Shown: piece after piece, positions 25,834 through 36,255 of the stretch | Position numbering within the stretch: position 1 is the stretch's first letter | Layout of the letters: each line of letters begins with the position of its first letter | Made by a program: the position numbers and the translations under genes | NCBI GenBank assembly: GCA_947846985.1 | Contig: CANTUZ010000002.1 | Location: forward strand, 14,146,087-14,210,086 | DNA length: 64,000 bases | Reading direction: 5' to 3' | Source: Fratercula arctica | Taxonomy: Eukaryota; Chordata; Aves; Charadriiformes; Alcidae | The notes under the pieces: generated by a model | Databases searched by the model: none | Seen by the model: the letters and a program-made list of their open reading frames with translations, nothing else | Told to the model about the DNA's origin: nothing

Positions 25834-27340
25834 GTACAACCTACAGGTTATATTTGCTTGTAATCTAAAAAAATTCCACCTTGCTAATCCATATGATGCA
25901 CCTTTATTTATCTGTGTGGTGGCTTTATATGCCTTTGCTCAAAACATGCCTTTGTTTTGCATAGTGTCATTAACACTATATATGTAAGAATTTCCCTTTC
26001 ATCTCATTTTTATGGCAAATTCTTTCTGCAATTTCTGGATGTGAGCCAGCCATGTTAGAGTGAAAATTGGAGCTATTCTCTCCTCAAGCCTGCCAGCGCT
26101 CTCACTACAGGGAATATTAGTTTATAAATTACCCCAGGGAGAAACGCCAGTCACAGAAAGCTCAGGAGATCCACAGGAGCCAAATCACACCTTTCTGGTA
26201 TTTCACTTCTCTGAGCGTTCACATTCAAACGTAAACAATGTTTACATTTAGAGCTGCATTCAGCATTATAAAAGACCTCTCTGCCTCGTGCATCTTGGTG
26301 AAATAGTTCTGTCTGAAATGTCTGTTTCTTATGGACTGCCTTGTATTGTATTTTACTGGGGAAAAAAAATTTGGTGGGAAGTAAGCCAAACTGTCTAATT
26401 ATTCCTGACATATTACCTACCAGAATATAACCGTCAGCAGAGGAACAAAAGGCCAGCTTCTCTTAGGAAGTTTGTTCTAGTTGCTGGTAATTTAGTTTAC
26501 TTCTCCCAAAGAAGCAGAGTTTTGAACTGATGAGCATTTTGAGATGATGAGTCTCTGTCTCAGGAACTGACAGATAATGCCATGACGTGGAGGATACAAG
26601 TCAGAGAGCAGAGGCTGTAATGAGGTACATAAAAGAACTCCAAAATATCCCCTCAAAAGCAAAGGCTATCAGACTGGCAGGATACATTTCCAGATCCTTT
26701 CAGTCAGCATATCACCGCATGAATCATTGCAGCTACACCAGCTGTGAATCTTCCCTGCAAGAACTAATTGTTTGATGACAATTGTGTCACCAATTTCTGA
26801 GCCTTGTTTAATGCTTCATATTTCCTATCTGCAGTGCTGTTACTGGATGTTGCATGATTACGTTGTTTATGGCCCTGTCTTGTTCTCAGTGAATACTCGG
26901 GAAAAACAGTTTCTCACTAAAAAGATTCAGGACTACTATCTATTGCAAATGTCCTGGACATTTCACAGAGAAAAGAAATGGCACAAACCATGACCCAGTG
27001 GCCTGGAGGTGTAATTAGATGTCTAATTAGAGGATAAGATATAAACGCCTACATTTGCATTAGATTTGTTTGTCATATTTCCTAAGTGTTTATTACTTTC
27101 TGGCCTAGACTACCTCAGAGTGAATATAAAACTTAATTCAGCTAAACTTTGCTTACTTTTGCCTACGTAGTTTGTTGTTCTGAATTTCTTTATATACAGA
27201 ATGCAACTGAAATGTAATTGCCACTAGAGAGGAATCACACTGGCAAAACAGCATATAGCCCTTATGGTCTTATGGACCACACAACAGGGAGTAGCATCAT
27301 TTAAACCTTGGTGGGGAAAACATATAGAAACAATTGTCCT
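21705..27340. other. Non-coding unique DNA
   Basis: No gene is supported. Contents seen: a T-rich stretch at about 22150-22205; a TG/TATA-rich stretch with the self-complementary 'tgtgtatacaca' at about 24207-24218; an A run at about 24835-24851; a fragment carrying the recurrent 'attgaagtcagtgga' motif at about 25163-25225; and a 25-T run at 25809-25833. No further repeat family was recognised. Confidence 0.7.
25809..25833. repeat. Poly-T tract, 25 bp
   Basis: The longest homopolymer in the window, an uninterrupted run of 25 T. On the minus strand it would be a poly-A tail, but the adjacent minus-strand upstream sequence shows no recognisable SINE, CR1 or gene copy. Confidence 0.85.
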
Positions 27341-27341
27341 G

Positions 27342-27413
27342 AGAGGAGCAGGGAGTTGGACTCGATGGTCCTTATGGGTCCCTTCCAACTTGAGATATTC
27401 TGTGAATTCTGGG
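27342..27413 (+). mobile_element. CR1 LINE 3' end (short)
   Basis: The segment 'gagttggactcgatggtcc' followed by 'ttatgggtcccttccaac' and 'gatattctgtgaattct' is the characteristic 3' terminus of avian CR1 retrotransposons, including the short ATTCT-G tail. Only about 70 bp remain, a severe 5' truncation typical for CR1. It has fewer differences from the consensus I remember than the other CR1 pieces, so it is probably the youngest complete end here. This is the best single clue to organism group. Confidence 0.85.
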
Positions 27414-27414
27414 G

Positions 27415-30400
27415 ACAGTGGATGAAGGCAGGTTTGTGGAACAAAAAGCACTGACAGGAGGGAAAAGACACCACGAGAAACGAGATTTGTGAAGTAGAAA
27501 GGCAAAGAATTCGGTTGTGAGTTGATGATAATGACAGGAAGAGTTAAAGTCAGCTGGAGGATGGGTTTAAGGGTGGGAGGGGGTATTATCAAGCATTTAT
27601 GTAAGGGCAATGTTCTTAGGCTGGACTTCAAAAATACTTTGCCATTTACCTTTTTGAAGATGAACAGTTAGCTCCCATCGATTTGCACACCTCTTCCTCT
27701 GCTCATGGGTACTCTGTCCACTAGCTCCAAACTGACATGTGTCTACCCCTCCAGCTGACCTCTGTTCCTCCCCTCATGCCTTCTCCTTTGTGGCGGTCTG
27801 AGGAGGTCAGGCACAGCCGGGGGTTCCCACTGCTCGGAGGGATAGCTTGTCTTCCCCTCTCCTCATTATCTGGCCCAGCCCCAGACACCTCCTAGCAGGG
27901 ACGGACAGAGGGTGCCCCGGGAGGAGCAGTAGCCCTTGCTACCACGCAGTCCCTCCCTCCAGCCCCAAGATGTGCTTTCCCACCATCTAAAGTCGGCTCC
28001 AGGGTGGACCACTGCAGAAGCCACAGCAGGGCCCTAGAGACTTGGGGGCATGTGCGGGAAATGCTGCTCTAGAGAAAAACATTTTCCATGTTCCCTACGG
28101 ACAGCTTTTGTTTGTTTATGTTCAGATACAAATCTCTTCAATTGTTTGGGAATGATAGGTTTCTCCCCTTGGAACTGAAAAACACAACCTTTGTGAGACA
28201 GAGGTAGAGAAAAGCGGCTGGCATTCATAAGCTGCTGCTTGGCACCAACAAAGGATATTGAGATAAGAGAGTGTAAAAGAAAGGTTTCTGTTCTCCCCAT
28301 TGAGGGCCTGATTATGCACAGATGCAGTACAGGCATGGGGGAGGCTGGGGAGAGAGAAGGGGCTGTGAAGTGGCAGGATCACAGATAAATCCCGCACTGT
28401 GGGAATTTATCCACCAGCCACCTTCACACCTCAGCACACCAAGCTGGAGTAGTATTTCCTCTTATTGTTTTTCTGGCTAACTCTGTGGTCAGACATATTT
28501 AATATTAAGGCAGGTTAAGCACAAAGAGAGAGAGGAATGGAAAAGTATACAAATATTGGCTGTGGGTTTTATGCCTTTTTCAGCGCTGCAGAATTCTGGA
28601 AAACAAGATTTTATCAAAATCTTTAAGGTCCCAATTGTTCGAGCTGCTCCTTAGGCAGATTAGAAAGTGAAAGCAAAGAAGTTTGTAGACTATAGTTTTC
28701 CTGCTTTTGTTTTTAATTTTTTATATTGGAAATATGTGGCATTTCAGTGAGATCAGGTCTGTTTATATTTCTTTCTATTTTGTAATAACTTTGGAAAAAA
28801 AAAAAAAAAAGGCTTAAAATAGTTATTACGAGTAGAAACCTTGGTCAGGCTCCTGAACTGGGTACATCTCTTTGTTTGATAGAAGTCAATAGAAAACTCA
28901 TATCAATGTCAATGCTTCTGGGTTTTTTTCTTACATTTATCATGCCCAGATAGACAGGTGATAGATAGATAGAGAGCTACACATGCCTGGAATATTTTTT
29001 CCGTGAAAAATGGGACAGATATTAACAGACACTATTACAGTAACAAAATACTTCAGCACCGATTTCAAAAAATTCATGATGGTCTCCATTAATCAAGAAT
29101 GCACAACCTGTAATTATAATTTATAGTATAAACATTATTAGAATAATAATTAGCAATTTTCTTGAGATTTTTATTCCCATTTCTTTCAGAATTGAAATGA
29201 TTAGCCCAGGCTGATGGAATCTAAAAAAAGCTTTCATACAGTGAAGATGAAGAAAAGGATCAGTCCCACGTTCTATATTAAACTAACACAGATAAGCTTG
29301 CAATTAATTTAGGACAACTCATTTGAAACAATCTATTTGAGTAAAAAAAAAACCTCCCTAAGTGGATTAATTATCTTTGCTACTCAAATAGAGGCTTAAA
29401 ACCATTAGGTATAGGATCCATAAATGATCCCATTTTCTAAAGGTTGCTTTAAACTGTATCCCCTAGATGAAAATACCCTTTGTATCTTATGAACCATGTC
29501 AATCAAACAGCAGCAGAATCTTCATGGCTGAATACAGACATTCACAATCTGCACCTAGGTCATCGTACGTCAATTCACCCTGAAGACAGCACATCCCATC
29601 TGAGCTGCTGGCTCATCGCTGCCTCCCATCCAGCGCCTGGGTCCTGGTGTCCCCCTTCACTGGTAATGCTGGTGTAGGATCTGGTCAACAGTAAATGACC
29701 CCAGTAGCCATCAGGGTTAAGTGAAACAATCCAAGGGAACCTCAGGTAGCAGGAGGTCACACAGGTTTCCTGGAAACTGGAAACTTGCCCGAGCGTGGAG
29801 GCTTTGCAGCGTCACCCAGCTTGACCTTGAATGCCAAGTTCAAAACGCAGTGACTGTCGTCTTCACAGCCAACCAGCTGAACAGCAGGCAGAGCTGTACT
29901 CCATGGCCAAAATACATAATGGACCAGATACTCATCCTATGTAAATAGGGAAATGACTGTAACACAGCTATGCCAATTGATTCTAATCAAGGCTCTGGGC
30001 CAAGAACTCAAAGGGCATGTCTACATGGCTCAAACCAGTGGTGTATTACAGATCTCTGAGCTAGCTTCGAATATTTTCTTATATGGCACAGTGCAGTTCC
30101 ATATTGTGATATTAATTTGGGTCCCAGAAGTCCCTCAGATTGCCAGCTAACTTGGCTACAACACATGGCTACAGCTATATGCATACTGGTATGTACGTAT
30201 GGTGTCAAGGAGATCTCCATGTCCTGACATGTTGCATGATATTGTGCCCAAAGTCACACAGATTTACCTGGTGACAGCAATACTTAGGGTTTGTGTGTGA
30301 CCAAAGCAGCCTGTTTTTTTTCTTTTCTTTTTCTTTTTTCTTTTTAGTTATGCTTGAATAAGCAAGACTGTACCCTGCTTTTGAAAGGAAAACAGGTTTG

Positions 30401-31000
30401 CCACATGTAATTGTGGTCATGCTCCTGGTGGGAGACGTATTCACTGCTTTTGTCTTCATCGTGCTGCCCGTATCTAGCCCTTGAGTACTGGGGGTGCTGG
30501 AAGGTTTGAAATCCTTCTCAGTGAGACCAGTGACTAAAACTTACCATCCACCTGCCTGAAATGATTCAGGCCCTTTCCTTGTGGAGTGTTGGATCAGATG
30601 GACGTGCACAGTCCTGCTGCCGATGGCAGTGGAAAGGCCACAGATGGAATGAGCTGGTCAGTGACATCCCACTCCATCTTCTTGCGTGGCAAAACCAGCT
30701 GCGGCAAATGCCAGATCATTGTGGGGAAAATTACATTTTAAGCATCTTATAAGCAGCAGTTGTAAATTTCTGTGATTTTCAGAATGGCCCCTTTCACAAG
30801 TAACTTGAGACTGTGTGTGACTGTCCCCATGTACTTACTGCACTGATGTGCAGAGGGTTTCTATAAATCAGTGCTGGAGAATGGCCTTTTTTAAAGTTTG
30901 TCTTTTAGTCCCTTGAGAGGGAGCAATCCAGTGGGTTTATTTGTTTTATCATGCTCACTGCTGCTTAAAAGAAGACAAAATGTGGCAAGCAGCTCATTAA
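27415..31000. other. Non-coding DNA with a GC-rich patch
   Basis: No gene is supported. About 27690-28030 is clearly richer in G+C than its surroundings, with C-rich runs, but has few CpG pairs. An A run lies at about 28795-28810 and a short GATA repeat at about 28960-28977. The recurrent 'agaagtcaatagaaaact' motif occurs at about 28880. A T/C-rich tract lies at about 30307-30345. Confidence 0.65.
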
Positions 31001-31004
31001 GAGA

Positions 31005-31160
31005 GAGAGATTGGATCTGTGTTAATATGCAAATGCTAATCCATTAGGACCCTGCTCATACACCAATCAATCAATTAACTCGTATGTCTCTGTATTGTTC
31101 ATTATTTGAAAAATGCTTTTAATCATTTTGCTATGCATTAATTAATAGCATGCCTAGTTG
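31005..31160. promoter_or_regulatory. Candidate enhancer rich in POU/homeobox motifs
   Basis: Within about 150 bp there is a perfect octamer 'atgcaaat' (31027-31034), 'taatcc' typical of OTX/PITX factors (31037-31042), overlapping PBX/HOX-like 'caatcaatcaattaa' (31064-31078), a SOX-like 'attgttc', and the self-complementary 'attaattaat' (31137-31146). Such density is typical of conserved developmental enhancers in vertebrates. Motifs are seen directly; enhancer function is inference, and AT-rich DNA produces homeobox motifs by chance. Confidence 0.35.
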
Positions 31161-32860
31161 AAAAGGAAAAAAGAAATTTAGCATTCCTTGGGGCTTACAT
31201 GTACAAATATTTAGTATTCAGCTGTGATTCTGTGATTAAGATGTATCATGTAGCCAAAGATAACACAGGGATTTACAGGAGCAGAGATGCAGGGTAATTT
31301 GACTTTATATCAACTATTTCATATATATCTTTTATAAAGCACTTATAGAGTAAGCCATTATATGTAATAGATTTTTACAAAATAAATTCAGAATCACAGA
31401 AAGAGAAATCCTTCTGTTTTTCCTTCTGCTATTTAAGAAGTATCTGTGGGCCAAAATAATAGCAAATGGACACGACCCCACTGACTTAAAAAGAAATACT
31501 AGAGGAGATATGAATTTGGCTCCAAAATTCAATGAGCTAGCAATAGACAGCAAAGCTATTCCGGATGGAACTGAATTTTCTAAACAATAGTGACTTTCTA
31601 TTAAAAAAAATAATAAAAAAATATCAGATGAGGAAGGAAATGGGTCACAGTAAGGGGATGAAAACTCTAAACTGGGCAATAGAAGTGCAGTGGGACAGGC
31701 AATTCGAAATTGATACAGAGGTACGTGGAATTATTTGAGAATAGGATGAGCTAAGCTTCCTGAATATCCTAGAAGTCAGGCAGCATTATTTTACAAATGC
31801 CGTATGCCGGAGTTTGGGGATGTTGTAGAAAAAGGAAGAGCAGCAGTCAAGGTGAGACAAGAGTGATATACATGAGAATTTAAACAAAGGTGACAGTCGC
31901 AGAGAGTGTCTGAGGCAGATTAATAGATGCAGGAAAAATAGGAGCTGAGGAAAGTTCAGGATCAAGGATGAAATGAAGGTGACAAAGAGGCAAAGCAGAA
32001 TGTGAAGCCTGATTTTGAAAGAGTCAGGAGTGTATGGGGCAAAAGGATGTTTCTCTGCTGTGTGCAGAGCTCTGTTTCTCTCCTTCAGATGAATATGGCT
32101 TTTACGCAGGTGAGTAATCCCATTAATTTCATTTTCTTTCATATCAGCTGTTGACTTCAAAGGAACTCTGTACCTGAATACAGGCTCACAGATGCAGTGA
32201 TTTCCAGGCTCATCATTCCGTCTGACCTAATAGCCATTTTCTAAGGTGCCCCAGGGCCTCATCCTTGTCCCTGTCAGAGAAGCTTTGGAGCCCTGTTTAC
32301 ACCACCATGGATGAACAGCTCCTCTCTTTCATCGCAGCCTTCTTCATGTGGCCATTACCAGAGTGATCTCTGTGTCCTGTGTCCTGGGACAGGGTTGCTG
32401 CTCAAGTCTTTGCATTTTCTGCCTGCTCTGTCTTTAGTAATTTAGTCAAACGAGACTTGGAAAACCCATGCATTATGGACTGCTAATTCTCAGCACACAT
32501 CTGCCTTGTTAAGTATGACTCACCAAGCTCAAATTGCAGAGTGTTTATCCATTTGGAATCCTGAAGCTTTTACTGTAACAGAAGGAAAATGACTGATCAC
32601 CTCACTTAAAGGGTTGTTTTCCAAAATGTTACTATACTACGAATTTCTAGGAACTTCACTACTTCCATAGATAAAGCATCAAGTTAGATTTTATTAGTGA
32701 ATATATGCTGAGTAATGTGCACACAGAGTTGAAATGCTATCTATAGTTGTGAATTAACCCTTATTTTTATATTGCATCAGCTTCTACTCTTTTTTTTTTT
32801 TTCTTTCTGAGTTTTGTGAGTTGTGTTTATATGTTCTATTTTGGGAGGATATTTGAGAAT
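31161..32860. other. Non-coding DNA with a possible micro-exon
   Basis: No coding region is supported. A reverse-strand open frame at 31786-32160 is hydrophobic but matches nothing known and lies in ordinary AG-rich sequence. A strong 3'/5' splice-site pair bracketing 21 nt at 32089-32109 is described in the findings. A T run lies at about 32790-32802. Confidence 0.6.
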
Positions 32861-32864
32861 CTGT

Positions 32865-32945
32865 TCAAAGGCAGCATGGAGTAGTAAAATGAGAAGAGGG
32901 CAGGACCTCACCATTTATAATTCAGGTCATGCCACTTATTTACTA
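32865..32945 (+). mobile_element. Possible MIR-like SINE head fragment
   Basis: The stretch 'ggcagcatggagtagta' through 'attcaggtcatgccacttatt' resembles the tRNA-derived head and start of the core of amniote MIR-like SINEs, which read 'agcat..gtagtgg...ctggctctgccactta'. The tRNA-derived A and B boxes are too decayed to be clear. It is an old, inactive fragment if real; chance similarity is possible. Confidence 0.35.
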
Positions 32946-33094
32946 TTACTCATATTATTTTCCCCTAATAATATCAATATGCATTTTTGCTTCACCATGA
33001 TGGTTTTCTTAGACACAAAAATCAGCTTGTCCCTTTCTTGGATAATATTTGTTCCAAAGCCCCTGAAAACAGAACCAGAAGAACGGTGCAAAAA

Positions 33095-33160
33095 TACAGA
33101 CAAGTGAAGGCGCTTGTTCAAGGTCACCCTCCAGGCAAGTAGCAGAGCTGGGAATAGATA
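33095..33160 (-). mobile_element. MIR-like SINE fragment
   Basis: The plus strand reads 'cttgttcaaggtcaccctc' then 'agtagcagagctgggaatag', matching the reverse complement of the MIR core ('...aacttgcccaaggtcacacag...tggcagagctgggat...'). Only about 65 bp remain. It lies about 150 bp from a possible MIR head in the opposite orientation, so two independent old insertions are more likely than one. Confidence 0.6.
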
Positions 33161-33164
33161 AATA

Positions 33165-36060
33165 CTGATGGCAAGTGAGCACTGTGGAAACGCCAAGGGC
33201 CAAAACATATGTTTTATTTTGGTGGGGAACTGGTGGGTGGGTAAGATAGACCGACTTGAATAATTAAACCTGGGCTCTAACCTACTGTATGCCCTGTAAC
33301 ACTCACAACATACCAGGCTTTGGGGGACAAAATGTTGTTATGGAAGAGGTGGCAGCTTCTGGGCAGGAGCCGGCTGGGGGCTGGTTCCTCAGCAGATGCG
33401 CTGACTGCAAGGGCAGCTTCTAGGGAAGGGACAATTCCCCGCACTACGCTTCAGGTCCTTCGTAACTGCTCTCATAAGAGACAAAAGGGCTTGCTGGAGA
33501 GAATTAGTTAGAATATCTGTAAGCGTGTAAGATTTGGACTGAAAACTTTTAACGGTTCTGGTTTTGGAAATTTTTCAGAGGGTAAGAGAAGAAAAAAAAG
33601 ATTTTTCTTCAGCTTTTTCATTGAAATAACTGGAAGTGAATTTCTGCAAAAAATAGCACTTGCAAAAACATAGATCATCTTTATTTTTTTTTTTTTAAAT
33701 GCTTCAACTGAAAATTTTTGACCAGCTCTAATTTTGAACAAACACTGTGCCTTTCCCTGTTGTAGGAGTTGGAGTTTGTGAGCAGCAGCCATGGGGACAG
33801 TGTGAGTAACTCCTCTGGAAAACCACCGTGCTAATGTGATGGGGAGTGGCCGCAAGATTCGGGAATAATTTTATTTATTAAAAGCCATCATTCACTCACT
33901 GACAGGAAGGACAAATAAGTTATTGTGGCAACGGCCCAAGACGTGAAAGCCCTGGCACTCATTCCTTACTCTACCTCTGTGCTCTGAGCCTCAGATGAAA
34001 AAGTTCTCAGAAGTATTAAATGCTGAGCTGTTTTTATTTTAATTTGCCATCCATAAACTGGGAGTTTCAACACTTCCTTGCTTCACATAGAGTATTGGGT
34101 GGGAAAGAGCACGTGATGTCTGCAGAGTTGTATGGCCACAAAAGCCGGCAAAACATCCAAGGTCCTGTTGCTAAGGAATATTAGACAGGAATTCTGGGGG
34201 CAGAGGAGATATTGTATCCAACAGTATCCCAAATTCTGGTGGACACAAAAGAAATGAATAAACTGGGACTCATTCATCTCAGTACCATTTAAAAGGTTTG
34301 GACAATGAGTTCTCACTCAGAAAGGACAAAAATCAGCAGTGGAAGTTTTATTTTCAAGGCATTAAACAGGAAATTCCAAACAATGGAAAGTTTAAAACAT
34401 TCAATCTAACACCAAGACCATGAGTGTATTTCCTTTCATACGTATTTGTTTAGACATGAAAAGAGTGAAAAACATTTATTGCCTTTTCTTCAGTGGTAAA
34501 GGCAACATTTTCTAAAAAGTCATAGGCGTCTGGTCATGGGATATATTTATACATAGCTGAGGCCAGATAGGCTGCAGATTTTATGGGTTTGTGTACGTAG
34601 ATGCAGAAATCGCATAGTTCTCTGTGCCGATCTCCCCTGCATTCTTGGGAAGAGAGAACTGCAGAACTAAGCACTTCTGACACTTGAAGAATTCACCAAG
34701 AGACGTTCGCCTAACCCTGTGATTACTTTTATCTGTGCCTATAAACATACTGTAAATCATTATGGTATGGGAAGTTGTCTCCTTGCATTGATTGCAGATA
34801 ACAGATGACATTTTAAACAAGAGAAAAATGAAGTCCTCCTGCTCCTGATATTTTCACCACTTCTTTTCTTTACTAATTTTCAATGTCAGAGACAGTTTGT
34901 GCCAAAGTGCTAAAGTGTTGCTTCCATAGATTTGCAAAGTGAATTAAGCTATCCATCCATCTCCTCTGAAGAGCGTATTGATATGCTCCTTGCTGTGTGT
35001 GAGGGATGAGAGAAACAGCTTTTCCGAGGCATGGTACTGGTGATTATATTTAAGAATTAACACTTAGGCCACTGGTTTTCAAGAGAATTGTATCCTCACT
35101 AAGATTTTAGCCTTCTGAGAAAGCTGTGACTAACTTTCCAAAGCTGATGGAGACATGCACCCGTTAGTGCATTGCCTTGTAACCCGGCTCCCTGCCTGCC
35201 CCCCGCTTTACCTCTCAGAGCTGTTTCACAGGTTTGTTACCAGAGTTAGACATAGAAATCTGGGTATACACTAATGAAAGGCCTGCATATTTTAAACCCA
35301 AACCCCTTTCAGTCACCATAAATGTGTTGTCCCCCAGAAATGTGTCCCCAGCATGTGTTTATCCACCAGATCAGTGATCCTTCATGAGTCTCCCATAAGA
35401 AATATGAAAGTCAGAGCAAAAAAATCCCCTCTGGAGGTATACGCTCACTAGTCCTGAGTCATCAAAAACCATGAGCAAGGTTTCCTGAAACAGGAAGTCT
35501 CATAAAAAAGTAAGTAAATAAGCAAAAATGCACATGTATTGGAGTCTTCTGATTCATTCCTATTTTCAGGGCTCCCATGTTCCCATTTTCGAGTTTTATT
35601 TCATAAACCATGGATAGAATTTTCTTTTAAAAAATGAAATGGAGGTCCCATTCTTTTCCCCCGACTCGAGGAAGTGCAACTTGAAAAAGGCTTCCCCCAA
35701 CACCTCTAAGTATTGCAGTAGCTTTAGAGATTATTTCCAGTTGTGATCGCTGACTTGAATGCTCTGTTTTAAAAAAAGCAATTTATGCCGCTATGCTCAG
35801 GAGTGGCTTTTTAGAATGAAGTGCTTTTACACAGACACAGGTGCTTCTAGCGTTATTAAAAGTTGTTTCTGCTAAGCAATTTTTTGGGGGGAACTAAAAA
35901 TAGTTGCGCATGACAGGAGTGAGACAATGTAGATGATCCATCCTGGACTCCACCAGCTAGTGACTAGTTCTCTATCAGTGCCACATTTGTGTCTATAGAC
36001 CTTTTTAAAAAAAAACACCAGTGGCACAAAGCAAATGAGCAGAGAGGTTAGCTGAGGAGC
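33165..36060. other. Non-coding unique DNA
   Basis: No gene or recognisable repeat. A slightly GC-richer patch with open frames on both strands lies at about 33320-33510. A T run lies at about 33685-33696. The rest is ordinary AT-rich sequence. Confidence 0.7.
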
Positions 36061-36064
36061 CTAC

Positions 36065-36255
36065 ACAGCTGATCACTGGCCTGGGACTGTGCATGCTTGT
36101 GTCTGAGTCCTTGTCTGACCTCAGGGGAGATCTTTCCCCCTCCCTCCCCTTATTTATCCATTATATGTGCCTTATTTATCCTGTTTGTAAGAGAGGGTTA
36201 ATGATCTTGACTTTTTTTTGTAAAGCACGTTGAGATCTGCCAATGAAAACTGTCA
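36065..36255 (+). mobile_element. MIR-like amniote SINE, near full length
   Basis: The order of parts matches the MIR-type tRNA-derived SINE widespread in amniotes. A tRNA-like head ('gatcactggcctgggactgt...tctgagtcct') is followed by a decayed core ('...cccttatttatccattat...ctgtttgtaagagagggttaatgat'). The 3' end 'tgtaaagcacgttgagatct' matches the L2/MIR-type tail ('tgtaaagcgctttgagatct'). It is about 190 bp long and heavily diverged, therefore ancient and inactive. Mobilisation by an L2/CR1-type partner is known for the family. Confidence 0.65.

Noticed and set aside
27224..27631. Reverse-strand 135-codon open frame
   Set aside because: It runs antisense across the CR1 3' end, so part of it is transposon sequence in the wrong strand; it is not a gene.
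27690..28030. CpG-island promoter
   Set aside because: G+C is high but CpG pairs are scarce, and no transcript start features are visible.
31786..32160. Hydrophobic reverse-strand 124-codon frame that looks membrane-like
   Set aside because: The leucine/phenylalanine richness follows from an AG-rich plus strand; no conserved membrane-protein pattern is seen.
33950..34070. Possible MIR fragment ('ctctgtgctctgagcctcag')
   Set aside because: The similarity covers only about 20 bases and neighbouring core blocks are missing.
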